Below, in pieces: positions 49,924 to 62,900 of a stretch of 64,000 nucleotides of DNA. Source of the stretch: Eutypa lata. Taxonomy: Eukaryota; Ascomycota; Sordariomycetes; Xylariales; Diatrypaceae. The DNA is taken from contig JAKULF010000011.1 in NCBI GenBank assembly GCA_022661535.1, positions 496,001 to 560,000 of the forward strand, given 5' to 3'. Numbering within the stretch: position 1 is the first letter of the stretch; each line of letters opens with the position of its first letter. The position numbers and the translations under genes were made by a program. The notes beneath the pieces are model-generated. The model was given only the letters and a program-made list of their open reading frames with translations. It did not search any database and was not told where the DNA came from.

Positions 49924-50861
49924 AATACCTAAGTTAACGTTACGTGTTTCTCGGGAATGGTGGGATATTATCAGATGCATGCATATCATTTCAACATAAT
50001 CCCTGCATGTACAAAGAAAAGAAAAGGTGTTGTGCATATAGTCGTTTTTGTTTTTCCGGCGAGGGAGAAACCTGCAGAGGTGGGTGGAGTTGACAGAACT
50101 TGACTGATTCTGTATTCAACATGTTGGTATGTGATATGATATGATATTACTCTTGTCGTATATAGGCAAAAATAAATAGTAAATGACGTTCAAAACAGTC
50201 GCGAGTCCTTTTAGGATTATAACACATCTACTACTTCTCAAATAGAGAATTGGCAACACTGGTTGATAAACTGCGAGGTGGTGGCTAGATATAGGCGTTC
50301 ATTGAAGAAAATGAGCTGTAATATCCATGATACCTTCAACCGAAATCGTGCATTATCAGACCTCTCGTGGCATTATAAATTGTATCAACTAGAAGATCTA
50401 GCGCGAGGCTTTATGTGACTACTGTAATTTCAACATTGAAACATGACCTCCTCGCTGGCTACTTAAAACACGTCTTGGGTACTTCCTCACACAGCTGTAG
50501 ATGCTATCAAAACACTCGTGGGGATCTGAGATATCCCGCGTTTTCTTCAGTACTGAATAAAGTAGCTAAACATTCTCTCCTGTTGAGGATGAGTTGAGAA
50601 CAGAACCTTGGGTCACCTAACTTCATACTTCATACATATAGTCGAGACAATAGCTAGTATATCATAATAATGTATAACCAAGCAACCTCCAAAAATAAAG
50701 GCTAACCAACTAATAAATATATACAACAGAAGTTCCTTTCCCAAGCTTTTTCATCGCTACATTATGATTATCAACAAGTGTAGAGAGTTCGAGCTTCCCC
50801 TATTTATTACCTTTTACTCAGCAACCGTCCTATTCAGGACCCCCATGTTAGCCAGAGCAGA
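49924..50861. other. Convergent intergenic region
   Basis: AT-rich DNA between the MetE-like and LysM genes, which converge. No gene was seen. A short GATAT/ATGATAT run lies near 50130. Confidence 0.6.
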
Positions 50862-52734
50862 TCAGATAAGTCCAATGCAGCAATACGTATCGAGCCAAAG
50901 GCCCGAGCAGTCGCTCTTCACCGCCGGATTCCAGCTAATGAAAGTCTGCGTCGTGACGCCGGCCAGCTTCGCAATGCTCTCGCACGTGTCGCCCTTGACC
51001 ACGTAGCGGAAGGTATCGCAGCTGCCCACCATGCCGGTCTGGGTCGGCGTCGGCGTCGCGACGCCATTCGTGGGCGTGGGTTTAGCCGTCGTCTTCGTAG
51101 GCTCGACCCCGACGACGCTCACGCACACGTAGTAGTCGAGCCACAAGCCCGAGCAGTCCGACCCGACCTGCGCGTTCCACTGCGCCAGCTGCGCCTGGCT
51201 GATGCCGTACCGCTGCGTGATGGACGAGCACGAATCCCCGCTCGCCACCCGGTGGAACGCGTCGCAGTTGTCCACCATGCCGGGCTCCGCGGGCGTCGGC
51301 GTCGCGATGCCGTTCGTCGGGCTGGGCTTCGTCGTAGTCGTAGTCGTAGTCGTAGTGGCGGTGGGCTCGACCCCGATGACGCTCACGCAGACGTAGTACT
51401 CGAGCCACAGGCCCGAGCAGTCCCTCCCGACCTCCGGGTTCCACTGCGAGAACTGGTCCACGCTGATGCCGTACCGCTGCGCGATGGCCGCGCACCCGTC
51501 GCCGCTCTCGACCAGGTGGAACGCGTCGCAGTTGTCGACCATGCCCGGCTGGGCCGGCGAAGGCGTCGGGATCCCGTTCGTGGGCGTGGGGTCCGTCGTT
51601 TGGGTTGTGGCTGTGGGCGTGAACCCGACGGTGCCCACGCACACGTTGACCGCGGCCCACAAGCCCGAGCAGTCCGACCCGATCTCGGGGTTCCACCGCA
51701 GCACTGCGACATTCTGGAGTTAGCCAATTTGCTTCCCTTGAGCGTATCTTAGGTCTTAGATAGGTAGGTAGGTAGCGAGGTCTAGGGGGTTGTTTTATGT
51801 CTTTCTTTTGGGAGTTCTGGCTCCCGAACGAACATGCCCCCCCCCCCTCCTCTTTTCAGTAACCTCAAGCACTTGAATTGTGTAGGTAGCTACAAGGGGC
51901 AGAAAGGAACTTCCTAAATTGTACTTACGGTCCGCGAACGTGATCCCGTGCGAGCTGGCGATCGCCGAGCACCCGTCGCCCGCCGATACGAAGTAGAATT
52001 TGTCGCAGTTGTCTACCATGCCGGGTTGGATGGGCTGAGGACTATTTTTTTTTTATGGAGGAAGGGTTAGTTTGGCATCTTCTTGACTGGGGAACATACA
52101 AAAAGGAAAGGGGGGTGGTGTTATATAGTTTCTTTGATGCTGTGGCAAAGGAGAAGGTCAAAGGAGGGAAGCGGTACTTACGTCTCAATGCCATTGCCGG
52201 ACTTGGTGCTCGTGGCCGTGGTAGTCGTCAAAGTAGACGTCGGAGGCGACGTGACCGGAGGCTGGGTGGTGGTAGTCACGGGTGGCTCGCCCACCGCCTC
52301 GACACAATAAGACTTTCCGGACTCGAAGCCAGAGCAGTCGTTCTTGATGGAAGGGTTCTGCAAAATTTTCCATATCGTTAGCATTGCCTTCTCCGCGCCT
52401 TTCTTTCTCTTTCTCTTTTCGTTCTCTTTTCGTTCTCCCTGTTAACACGACTTACCCATCTCACGAAATCATCCATGGAGATGCCCCACCAGTCCGGGAT
52501 CTCCTCGCACACCTCGCTGCCGTAGTTGTCGAGCCACCACGAGCAGTACGGGGTCGCGTCGGCGTCGTGCGGGAGCTCCGGCTCGGCATTCATGACGTGC
52601 GCGATGCCGTTGACGGCGGTAGCGTTGTTTGTGCGCGGTTGGAGGCGCGGCCTCGCCACGCTCGCCACGACGGCTGCGGGCAGCGAGGCCGCCGCCGCGA
52701 GAACGCCAATTACGAATAACCGCATGTTTCCCAT
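50862..52734 (-). CDS. Secreted protein with five LysM domains
   Basis: Four exons: 52734-52456, 52357-52182, 52041-51929, 51703-50862; 469 residues. A signal peptide covers about residues 1-24 (MRLFVIGVLAAAASLPAAVV). Five LysM units, each with paired Cys, lie at about 63-111, 163-213, 247-297, 334-386 and 417-467. They share the pattern GD.C..IA...GI....F..WNP...DCSGLW. LysM binds chitin or related N-acetylglucosamine polymers. In fungi such proteins shield hyphae or mask chitin fragments from host immunity; that role here is inference. The first unit is the most divergent. Thr/Pro linkers separate the units, and one (about 304-314) is encoded by a GTCGTA-type microsatellite. The splice into exon 4 (CAG then TGCTGCGG) restores a LysM motif GITFADLLRWNPE aligned with its siblings. 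It lies 7.3 kb from a LysM chitinase. Confidence 0.88.
51331..51356 (+). repeat. Coding microsatellite in the LysM gene
   Basis: A GTCGTA hexamer repeat on the plus strand encodes the all-Thr linker between LysM units 3 and 4 on the minus strand. Length variation would change the linker without shifting frame. Confidence 0.8.
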
Positions 52735-55268
52735 GACCTGCTTCTTTTAGAACTTGAGGAGAGAGAGAGAGAGATAGGTTAAAAGAGGGGGAAAAGGGGG
52801 GAGGAATAGGAGGTTGTGAGAAGATCCCTGAGATTGTCGCGTGGTGTGGTCGTTCTGAACTCGTGGCAGGTCGAGCGGCATCGCGACCTGCTACTTATCT
52901 ACCATCGATTCAAACCGATGGTCCCTGAGGTTTTCCTTTTTTTTTGCCGCCGCCGCCGCCGCTCATCGGGCCTCGTGGGTTTCTGGTCACCCTGGACATC
53001 GCGTGGCATGAGATGACTACCTACAAGCGCTACGCTGTCGAAGGATCCGCCGCGGTCGAGTCTAGATCACTCACTTGGCCTATTTTTATTTTTATTTATT
53101 TTTCTTCCGCTTCCAGGAACGACAAAAAAAAACCCTGAATGTGGAGGTGACCAACAAGATACCCTAGAATCTATTCAGGTGGAATAACCAACTGAGTCCT
53201 ACCCTATCCTGGGACATGTAACGTTCAAGGGCCTGAAGACGCTAGTGGCTCTATATTACACATCGTAAGGACCTATCTATAGGAATATGAAGGGCGAGAG
53301 TCTACCCATAATGGTATTGGTATCGCGGTCCTAGCCGCTAGATAACTATAGCGAAGTTAGTTTTCGAGGAGATGAAAAATGAGATCGTGTCTCCATACAT
53401 AAGCAGCGAGTAAGTAAGCGAGGGAAGGGTAGCTGAACGGCACGATGAACATTCGAGCTGAAAGCTCGGGGCTGCTTAGCCCAGCCCTGTCTAGCCTTAT
53501 CACCGGTCCCCTATAATGAATCAGTTATGCTTCTTGGGTATAGTAAGCACCTATCGTCTATAGTCCCCTAACTATACTACTATACACATAGATAGGTAGG
53601 GTAGGTGGGGCGCCTGTCGGAGCGCTGCCGAAGGATTCGATTAGTCAACATAGCCTCGCATAACTTCTCCGCATAGTCTGTCAATTAGGATCAGGCTTCC
53701 GCTCGCTCACCTAACCTGAACAGAAGGCCCCCCCCTGTCTCGGCTCAGTACTGTACCGGAAATATCCTTTCATAATCTGATCGTTCTGTCGCGTGGTTCC
53801 TGCATTGAGCGACATGGGTAGGCAAACCCCCTCACTAGTCACTCACCCCTAGACATAAACCACATGGCGGAATTACCTATGTAGTAACAATCATGTACGG
53901 TATTTTTGGGTCTAGTTATTGTCCTTGGCGGAGGATTGAGCGGAAATTTCCTGTCTTCTTTTTTTTTCTTCCTGGTCACATGGTTGTTACATCGCTAGAC
54001 CTTTGCAATGCAGGTTTGGAAGAAAGGAAAACCGGTTTAACCATAGGCAGTGGGACCTAAATATAGTTACACGTCCAAAGGCGCGCCAGTTTCGTGGAGG
54101 TTAAAACCGTGAGCTCAATTCTAATTCACTTAACTAAGTGCCTATGTAATGCGTCAGAATGAGGTAAAATATAAATTACATAACTAGAGGATCCCAACGG
54201 AGGCGTATAGATGAGCAAAACAGGAAGAATCTGGACGATCCGGAGGCTGCCGACAACAGAGACGACGATCTTTTCCCCGAGAAATTGCAAAAGGAGAGCG
54301 TGGGCTGTGAATGGAAAATGCCGTCAACGCGGGACACGGTCAATCCTTCCCCTACTGGATTAGCGTATCAAGGACCCTGCTTTTAAGCTCATTAGCACTG
54401 AATCTGGTAAGGCTGAGGCTGAGACTTAGGTAATCCATGCAGGGCACCTGGGTGGCGCAACTGTGCCGCAATTTGGACTGCTGCTGATACCTACCTCTTT
54501 CGGACTGACAGGCCGGTTGATGGCTGGCGGAATGGGTAGGGGTTTGTTGGACTTTTAGCGTCTTGGAACTTTAAGTTATCGTTAGGCTGGCGGGCCGAGA
54601 CTCAGCTCTGGATCGCAGAAGTATTTTGATTGGTGCCTGTCATTTTCTTAAGGTTCCCAAAGATCCCCGTCGCTAAGTGAATGTACCTGTACTTGTACCT
54701 GCAGCTTCTGAATATCTCCCGCTTTTGACGCATGACGATCCTTCAGGATGTCATGATTTCCTCAACTTCTTCAAGCTCCATAGATAGTTAGCTAGAAAGA
54801 ACCTTGCCTGTATCTGTGGATGCTCGCCCGGTAACCGACAACCGCTACCTACATAGCTGGTCGTCCGATATCATACCCCAAGCTCCTAGCCTTTACAGGA
54901 AGGACAAAGTATCTGAGTTGGACGTCTAGACTGAAGCTTAGCTTTTGAGCTTGATCTTGTTTTCCGAATATGATATTAGCTTCACGACAAGAGAGCCCAT
55001 CTAGGGACTTGACCGCCATCTGCGCCACTAGAGCTGCTTGTTAGTAAGATAATCAATTAATTAAAAGCCAAGCCTATATATTAATTGCATGGTGATACAC
55101 CGTACGACGTAGCATTAATTACCATGATTTAATAAACACAGAGGTCATGCGTGGAAGGATTGTGATCTTGTAGCAGTCAGACCAGAGCTTGGCAAGCACC
55201 ACTCCTCTTACAACCCTTTGGCCAAAGCCCGAACTGTGGCTGGAAGCGAAGGAGCTATGAATAGCATC
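52735..55268. other. Intergenic region
   Basis: 2.5 kb without a supported gene. A GCCGCC run lies near 52945 and a 7-bp inverted repeat flanks ATTCAAAC near 52900-52921. Otherwise it is AT-rich with stops in all frames. Confidence 0.55.
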
Positions 55269-56975
55269 TCATGATAGAGAATCTAGACTTCGTACAGGCG
55301 CCGCCGACTCGTCTGTTCTCAAAATGGCAGCAAGCTCTAGCACAAAAGGCTTGCCACATGCCGTAGCCCTATCCAGCCCACTTAGCAACTGCTCAATCGC
55401 CGTTTTGCCGTCTTCGGCGGCGATGGTTGGATCGGCCCCTTTCTTCTTCAGGAGTTCGAATAACTGACACCGCTGGCGCCTTATAGCAGGATTCGTCTGC
55501 GCATAATTTGTCAAGGGATTTGGGTCCGTTGAAACGTGGCTGTAATATTCAGAAAGCGTATGTAACGCTGTCGTCCCTTGTGAAGTGGACCGTGTGTTGA
55601 TGTCAGCCCCATGAGCAAGTAAGATGTCAATGGTGGCATGATACAAGTCCCCAAGCCCTGCTGATAAACCGGCATGCTGCGTGGTCTTTCCCTGGATGAC
55701 GATGACCTGAAACAAAAAATCATTGATATCCACGTTCAGTCGAGGAAGAAGTACTTCTAGAAGTCGGCACCAACCAGCCGCGGATGGCGTTCGTGTCGGA
55801 TCAAGGCTAAAAGCGTATTTGCTTATTAGTCGTAATATGAGACCAGCCACATTGGTATGTTGTGCAAGCCGTTCGATAATGGAAAGATATTTTTTGTCCA
55901 CTAGCATTTCCATTCTCCACTTATCTATCAGGAACTCAATAGGATATGGTGAGTTGTCCCAAGGATGATGCGATGACAAGTGCCGAGAGCATCCCTCTGG
56001 TGGAGGGGAGGTCGACGGAGCTTCGAAAAAGTAGGCAAGCTCGTCAAGGACTTTTTGATGTGGCCAATCTGCGTCCCACGTCACTGAGTCGAGATATACC
56101 AGGAGAGGAGTTGTCCAATAAAGTTTTTGCTCTTTGTTAACAGCTCCCGCATATTGATCTGTTTTGGCGCCATGCCGAAGACATAGTCGCATCATTTGCC
56201 AGCCTTCGTCCGACTCGGCCATCGCCTTCGTAGCGGCGAATACTGGAATCTGGGTCGGAATATTGATAGGAGGATGTATATCCCGTCCATGGATGTTCGC
56301 CCCTTTCTCAATTAGCAAATTGAAGAGCTCTTCGGAACGTCTCGATATGGCTGCCGACAATGGAGACTCGATCGAGCGTATTTTTCGATAGAGTACCTGG
56401 TTCGGGCTTGCTCCACGGTCCACTAGCAGTCGCACGAGGGCGGGCGATGCACCGGATGTAATAGCTGGTATCAATGGCCACGCGACATCAGGGCAGTGCA
56501 TAGCCTTGACCTGAATGTCGCGCCTTTTCTCGAGGAAGGCTTTCAGAAGCTCGGGTTGTGAAGAGAGCCACCTCATGATCTTCTTCACCTGACTTCGAGT
56601 TCCGACCACTCTAAGCTCGTCGACCCGAGCCCCGAGTCTTAAGAAAAGTAGAAAGACATCGGGTTGCTTGTTCTTAGCCGCCAGAAAAAGAGTCAACGTG
56701 GTGACCAACACGGACATTTTACCGTCTGTGTCTTCCTGATGTAATGATTTGACATAACTAGGGGAGTTTCCATTGGCAACTGCTTGGCGAATGACTTTCA
56801 GGTTACCATGGACACAAGCCCATCGTATCGCCTTATTACGGTTTTCCTCAGACCCGTACAATATCGGCTCGACAAATTTTCCAAGGCCCTTGCTGCAAGC
56901 TGAAAGAGATACAAGGTCGGGAATGTCTAACAGAACAACTATCGCACTTAGCAGCTCTGGCGCGAGTTGGTCCAT
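55269..56975 (-). CDS. F-box and ankyrin-repeat protein
   Basis: A 568-residue single-exon frame. Residues about 3-41 (start MDQLAPELLSAIVVLLDIPD, then LVSLSACSKGLGKFVEPILY) form an F-box, the Skp1-binding motif of SCF ubiquitin ligases. Ankyrin-like repeats follow from about residue 50; clear units are LVRLLVDRGASPN, LFNLLIEKGANIHGRD, IDILLAHGADINTR with TALHTLSEYYSH, and LFELLKKKGADPT. The combination suggests a substrate adaptor in ubiquitination, with ankyrin repeats binding the target; the target is unknown. Ankyrin-rich proteins of this kind are abundant and variable in fungi. The ATG at 56975 is the first in frame and starts the F-box directly. It sits between the LysM gene and the secreted-protein/chitinase pair without an evident functional link. 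Confidence 0.8.
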   Translation of the reverse strand: MDQLAPELLSAIVVLLDIPDLVSLSACSKGLGKFVEPILYGSEENRNKAIRWACVHGNLKVIRQAVANGNSPSYVKSLHQEDTDGKMSVLVTTLTLFLAAKNKQPDVFLLFLRLGARVDELRVVGTRSQVKKIMRWLSSQPELLKAFLEKRRDIQVKAMHCPDVAWPLIPAITSGASPALVRLLVDRGASPNQVLYRKIRSIESPLSAAISRRSEELFNLLIEKGANIHGRDIHPPINIPTQIPVFAATKAMAESDEGWQMMRLCLRHGAKTDQYAGAVNKEQKLYWTTPLLVYLDSVTWDADWPHQKVLDELAYFFEAPSTSPPPEGCSRHLSSHHPWDNSPYPIEFLIDKWRMEMLVDKKYLSIIERLAQHTNVAGLILRLISKYAFSLDPTRTPSAAGWCRLLEVLLPRLNVDINDFLFQVIVIQGKTTQHAGLSAGLGDLYHATIDILLAHGADINTRSTSQGTTALHTLSEYYSHVSTDPNPLTNYAQTNPAIRRQRCQLFELLKKKGADPTIAAEDGKTAIEQLLSGLDRATACGKPFVLELAAILRTDESAAPVRSLDSLS

Positions 56976-57705
56976 TGTAACAATCGTAGTGAATAGACAG
57001 CTGTTGGATTCAATAGTGCTGACAACATGGGACTTATCAGATGAACCGAGTGCTTAGATGGGGGCAGGTATCCAGGGGTAGTAGTAGGACCTCGGTTGAC
57101 TCTACAAACCAGTCAAGTCGCGGAAGAGTTGATGAAAAGAGAGGCAGCAGATATCAAGAATGAAGCCTTTCAATGGACAGGTAGTTGGTTGTACTTGGGT
57201 GTTTACGAAGATGTAGCAAACAAGATCACTGGCGAATTTCAAAGTACGAAGTACAGTACATGAAGGCGGAAAAGGATATCAAATTACCGTTTTAGGCAAC
57301 GTGCAACTCAATTGAATAAATGGGTCCTTTATAGTTACTTACTTTAAGGTTATCAAGTACGAAGTACTGTGCCCAGTTAAGCGCTGATAGCCACCGTCAG
57401 GCCCTGTTGGCTAGCTTGATTATGAACTAACATTTAGAAATCCTTAGTGCATGGTTATCTTAACGTTACACCTCAAGTTAGGATTAAACTCTTGTACACC
57501 ACGACGCCCTCTCTAATTCTCACAGTTAATGCATAGCATGGCAATGACACGGCTCACTCATTTAGCTGAAGGATAAGCTTGAGGCATAATATCTTCACTC
57601 GGTTACAAGACAATAATAGAAATATATTCAGAAGGATAGATATTTACAAACAGTACATGCCAACACTGTCATCTCTGAGCGTGCTCCCCATCTACATCAC
57701 CGTTC
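56976..57705. other. Intergenic region
   Basis: 730 bp upstream of the F-box/ankyrin gene and downstream of the secreted-protein gene. Two copies of AGTACGAAGTAC lie near 57245 and 57356. No gene was seen. Confidence 0.6.
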
Positions 57706-58833
57706 TTAGCAACCCACAGAAGCCTTACTCTTTCCAATAGAATCAATGGCGGCCTTATGAGCCTGGCCCTCGGGTGAATTAAAGTAGTCCTTCACAGCCT
57801 CGTCGTACTTGGCGAAGGCTTCGGCTTCGTCCTTGAACTTGCCCTTCCACTTCTGGACCGTCGCTTCTCGGTCGGGCTCCTTGAACTCCTTAACTTCCTT
57901 CTTGAGCCTGTCGCTCAGCTCCGTGTCGGTGTACGCGTTGTAGTTGTGCGTACCGGAGACGATCTCGTGCCCGAAGAACTTCTGGAGCCCGTCCTTCATC
58001 AGCTGCCACTTGGCCGTATCCTTGATTCTCATCTCGTAGATGACACTGGGGCCCCAGCGAGCCTGCTTGCTCCAGTGCTCAAACGACTTGCGCTGTCCGT
58101 TGGTCAGGACCTTCTTCTTCTTGTCCGGCTCTTTGTCGTCCGCGTCCATGATCTTCTTGATCTCCGCTTCTGCTCGCTTCTGGTAGCCCCCGATGTCCTC
58201 CATGAGCTTGTAGTAGTCGGAATAGCCGTCCAGGGCATTGCCAGCCTTGATATTGCCAGTGTATCCGGTAGCGGGGGTCTTATCGGGTGTACCGGCGACC
58301 TTGATGCGGAAAATAGCCTGGGACGCCTTGAATAGGTCCGCGTCAATGGCTTGTATGGATAGTGCTTTGGCTGTCCACTGCCTTTTGACAGCTGCGTCGT
58401 TCATATCCGGCTTATCATCCATGGCTCGGAATTGCGTGCCGTCCGCTTTCCTGACCACCCCTTCTGTTGACTCCCAGAGGTGATCTACGAACTCTGCCAG
58501 GTTACAGCGGTCATCCTGGCCACGAACACCTTTCCGTGTTCCCTTGCAGCCTTTGGCGATGGACCACTGGCTTGTGTCAGTCCAGATCTCCTCGGCTAAG
58601 TAGATGCTGTACATAGTAGCCCTATAGGATGAAAGAAAGTCAGAACATCAGGCTAATAGAAGTCATCAGGAAAGCTCAAGCCAGCGACTAGTATGACAAC
58701 TTGAGCTATCATCTTGTCTCTTTAGGTTGTCAAATAATTAAACACAAACTTACCGTTCAGTGGCTCCTGTAAGGCCAAAAGCCATGGCCGCCGGCCAGAG
58801 ACTGGCGAGGACGAGGATTGGAGAAGACCTCAT
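57706..58833 (-). CDS. Secreted protein of unknown family
   Basis: Two exons (58833-58754 and 58621-57706; 132-nt intron GTAAGT/TAG) give 331 residues. Exon 1 encodes a signal peptide (MRSSPILVLASLWPAAMAFG, likely cleaved after AMA), so the precursor enters the secretory pathway. The mature protein is rich in Lys, Asp and Glu, with few Cys: two near the start (AKGC and DRC) and one as the last residue. Landmarks are YSIYLAEEIWTDTSQWSIAK, LAEFVDHLWESTEG, and the C-terminal half with SFEHWSKQARWGPSVIYEMR and KDYFNSPEGQAHKAAI. No known domain was recognised. It is divergent from the chitinase gene with about 1.16 kb shared upstream DNA, so co-expression is plausible. A role with the chitinase, such as a partner or cargo protein, is speculation. 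Confidence 0.7.
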
Positions 58834-59994
58834 GATGTCTGATATCAGTTCAAAAGAATGGACAGATGGGCTCGTTCACCCCAGAGCTGGTTAGTCTGAG
58901 GTATAGTACCGCTTAGACTCTAATGCGATGCAAACAACATCCCAGATGACCACACAGATATCATATAGGGGAAAGCATCGTTTCCTATATATAAGACTTC
59001 TCTAGCTAAGGAAATGACTAAGGAAGCCCTTAAGTTCCGTAATGAGACAGCCGATATGACACGCGAACCAAGAGAGCTGGAGACACAGCATCTACGGCTG
59101 GAAGCCGCCGTACGTTCCCCTTGAAAATTAAATCGTTGCATCTAGAAATCATCCTCTGACATGGGAGCCCACCCTTGGGATCTGGACGTCCAGCATCGGC
59201 CTTACTAACACAGAGAATAAGACCTAAGCTTAGCCGCATGGGCGGGTTCATGGGTGAATAGAAGTGAAGTATAGGTACTTCGGCATTGTGCCAAGATATA
59301 GTGGGGAGTAATGCAGCCCCCCTGTTATAAGGCTTAATCCGAAGAGGGCAGGTGTTCGAACTGAATAACAACGTCTTGGCTCGCAGGATCCATGGCCGCA
59401 ACCTGAATATAGAGTCCTATCTATATTTCATGTTCGACCTGTCACGCGAACGTCCACCCCCCAAAAAAAACCTAAAAATGGTCTCACGATTTTCGGAATT
59501 CGTCCCGGAACTCTGTTAGACCTTGCGATGTCTTGGCGGCTCACTTTCAGGAATTGCCTCGCTGCAGCCCGCTTAAGTCTCTTCAGCAGGAGTAATATCT
59601 CCAGTTTTCATGTAACCATCAGATTTCAGAAGGGTCGAGACAAGAGGCCCCTGGCGCCTGCGCCTCTGGTCGATGGCCAGCTTCTTGTGTCACCTCGTCT
59701 ATAGGGGTCAAGGGTAGGATATGGTCGGGTTCAACCGGAAATCCCCTTGAGTAAGATAGCCGCCAAAGAAACAAGGACCGCTTCTCGAGTCTTCACAGCT
59801 CTCGCTGCGAAATGCTCCGGTCATATATTAAAGCTCTATGCCATCCACATTGCTGAATATCAGAGTCCAGAGTATAGTCAATGGTGCTCAAGCCCTAGGC
59901 GTGGACTTGTCTCACACTCCTTATACACTCCTTTTTTTGATGACGAGCTTTAGTTGACGTTGACTTAATTCTTTCTCTCTTTTTACATTTCACC
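58834..59994. promoter_or_regulatory. Divergent upstream region of the secreted-protein and chitinase genes
   Basis: 1.16 kb between two divergent start codons. It holds small chance frames (for example 59401-59030, minus) and a C-rich/A-rich stretch near 59455-59475. TATATATAAG on the minus strand near 58988-58997 could serve the secreted-protein gene. No specific operator could be assigned. Confidence 0.4.
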
Positions 59995-62900
59995 ATGAAG
60001 CGCCTCATCGGCGCACGGGCAGCAGCTATATTGGCTTGTTTTGCCTCGCTATCAAGCGCCGGCCAGGACGTGGATGGGAATCCAGTTCTTGCCTTGGGTG
60101 ATTCTGTCCCCATCGACAGTCCTAAAACATACTGGTCTGAACTTCATCGCTGTCCAGCTTCATGTTCGGACTTGAAGTCGGAAAGATGGACTGTGTATTC
60201 CTCGGTTGAACGCCTCAAGCGCTGCGACCAACCTCTCTTGTTCGACTTTGCCATTTACACCCCCATCGAGTCTGGAGAGAGCACCAAAGTGCGTGCTTGT
60301 ACTCTTGGCGACGTCGATAGCACTTCTGAGGATGATGAGGACAAGACAGCCAAGCGTGCAAGCCCTATCTGCCTGTCCACTACCAGTGAAAGCAAAACAA
60401 CAATACAACTTGGACGTCAAGGCTCAGCAGACAGTAAGGCCGACGACACTATTGCAGCCCTTGAACATCTTCAAAGTCGCTTTAGTGAAGAAGTCAGCTG
60501 CGACGCGTCTGTTCTCTTCGGATATGCCAACGGAACCATTGCCGGCGTTTACGTAGGCTCTGCTTTCAGCAAAGCTAGTGCCTCGTCGGTGCTAGGAGGC
60601 ATTATCGACAACGTCAAGGCTGATGGGTCCTCCACTGCGATAACAGCGCAACTCTGCGGCGATGAGCGCAACGCCAACCACGTTCTCGGCGTCGCAATCG
60701 ACACGACCGGCGACCTCGCAAAAGTCCAGGAGAAGGTTGTTTCGTGGGCTGACGGGGAATGCGTCAGCGACGTAGGAACGGCCGCCTCCCAGATGAAGGA
60801 TCTCAGCATCTGGGAAGCCGAATCAGAGCCGGCTATCCGCAGCAACAGCACCCGCGTCCCCAGGAATCTCCACGCGCGTGCCGAGTGCGAAACCACCACG
60901 GTGATCGCCGGCGACAGCTGCGCGGCGCTGGCGTCGCGGTGCGGCCTCACGGCGGCGGAGTTCACGAAGCTGCACCCGGAGAAGGACTTCTGCTCGAAGC
61001 TGCAGCCGGAGCAGCGCGTCTGCTGCACGACGGGGGACCTGCCCGACATCCGGCCGAAGCCGAACCCGGACGGGTCCTGCGCGGCCTACCTGGTCATCCC
61101 GGAGGACAACTGCTCGAAGCTCGCGGCTAAGAACGGGCTCACCAACGAGGACATCGAGAAGTTCAACAACGGCACCACGTGGGGATGGACGGGATGCAAT
61201 GGCCTGATGGCGGGGATCAACATGTGTCTCAGCAAGGGCGATCCCCCCATGCCCGCGCCGGTCGAGAACGCCGTCTGTGGTCCCACGAAGCCGGGATCCA
61301 AGCCCCCCACGGGCGACGCGAAGCTCGAGGACATCAACCCTTGCCCCCTGAACGCCTGCTGCAACATCTGGGGGCAATGCGGCATCAGTGGCGAGTTCTG
61401 CGTCAAGAAAGAGGGACCTTCGGGAAACCCTGGAACTGCACCGAAGGGTTTCAATGGCTGTGTCTCTAGTTGTGGCATGGATATCGTCAACGATGAGTTG
61501 TCAGGGGGTGCTTTCGAGCGCGTCGGTTATTACGAGACCTGGAACTTCGAACGTCCGTGTCTCAATCTGCGCGTGGCCAACGCCAACACCGATGGCACTT
61601 ACACCCATATCCATTGGGCGTTCGCTGAGATCGACTCGTCGGACTGGAGCGTGAAGATCGTGGACAAGTACAATCAGTGGGAGGACTTCAAGGGCATGCC
61701 TGGTGTCAAGAAGATCATCTCCTTCGGTGGCTGGGGATACTCTACCGAGCCGGAGACCTACGACATTCTCCGCCAAGCCATGTCTCCTGAGAACCGGGAC
61801 ACCTTTGGTTGGAACGTTGCGGAGTTCGTGGGCAACGAGGGCCTAGACGGCGTAGATTTCGATTGGGAATACCCCGGAGTATGTGTGCCCAATAACTACG
61901 CCTTACTATAACTCAGCCCCTGTGAGCGTAACGCCCAAGAGTTATGACTAACCATAAGCAAATAGGCTCCAGATATCCCAGGTACTCCGCCTGGTCTTCC
62001 AACTGACGGTCCAAATTATTTGAAGTTCCTTACCTCGATGAGGGATAAGTTGCCAAGAGGCCCTGACGGGAAGTCGCTGTCTATTGCTGCCCCGGCATCC
62101 TACTGGTACCTCAAATCCTTCCCGATCGACAAAATGGCCGACGTGATAGACTATATCGTCTATAGTAAGTATCTCTGAGAGCTATCTTATCTCCATTCTC
62201 GCTTGCTTTAGAGCAAGAATTCTTTATAAGGGCTGCTAGAAGAGCTCCTTGTTCCGGAGACACTCGGCGACTGTCGTTATACTGTTCGTAAGAGTGCATA
62301 CTGACCCAGACATCGTAGTGACGTACGATTTGCATGGCCAATGGGACGCCGGAAACGAATGGACATCAGAAGGCTGCCCAGAGGGAAACTGTCTTCGAAG
62401 TCATGGTAAGGAGTGACTCGAATCCTTCAAATCTAATACCATAAAGGCTAACACACTCTCTAGTTAACCTAACTGAAACTACGACAGCCCTTGCTATGAG
62501 TAAGTTGGTCCTGACTCAGAGACAGGGCCCTAGACCTCAATATTAACAATATCCAAAACAGTTACCAAAGCTGGCGTGCCGACATACAAGATCTTCGTAG
62601 GAGAGTCCAGCTACGGACGTTCCTTCAAGATGTCCGAAGCTGGCTGCACCGGCCCCGAGTGCACATTCCTAGGCGACCGCTTGGACTCGCCCGCGGCCCA
62701 CGGAAGGTGCACCGACACCGGCGGGTACATCTCCAATGCTGAGATCGACGAAATCATCAACTTCGGTAATGTCAACAAGGAGTGGCATGACGGGGATTCG
62801 AACTCGGATATTCTCGTCTACGACGGTAAGTCCTTCCCAGAGAACCTATTTCTCATTCTATTTGCTCGGTACCCAGATATCTTACCCCTGACCCCCTTCA

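Noticed and set aside
52895..52925. tRNA-like T-arm (ATTCAAAC flanked by a 7-bp stem)
   Set aside because: No A-box, anticodon arm or acceptor stem pairs with it at the right spacing.
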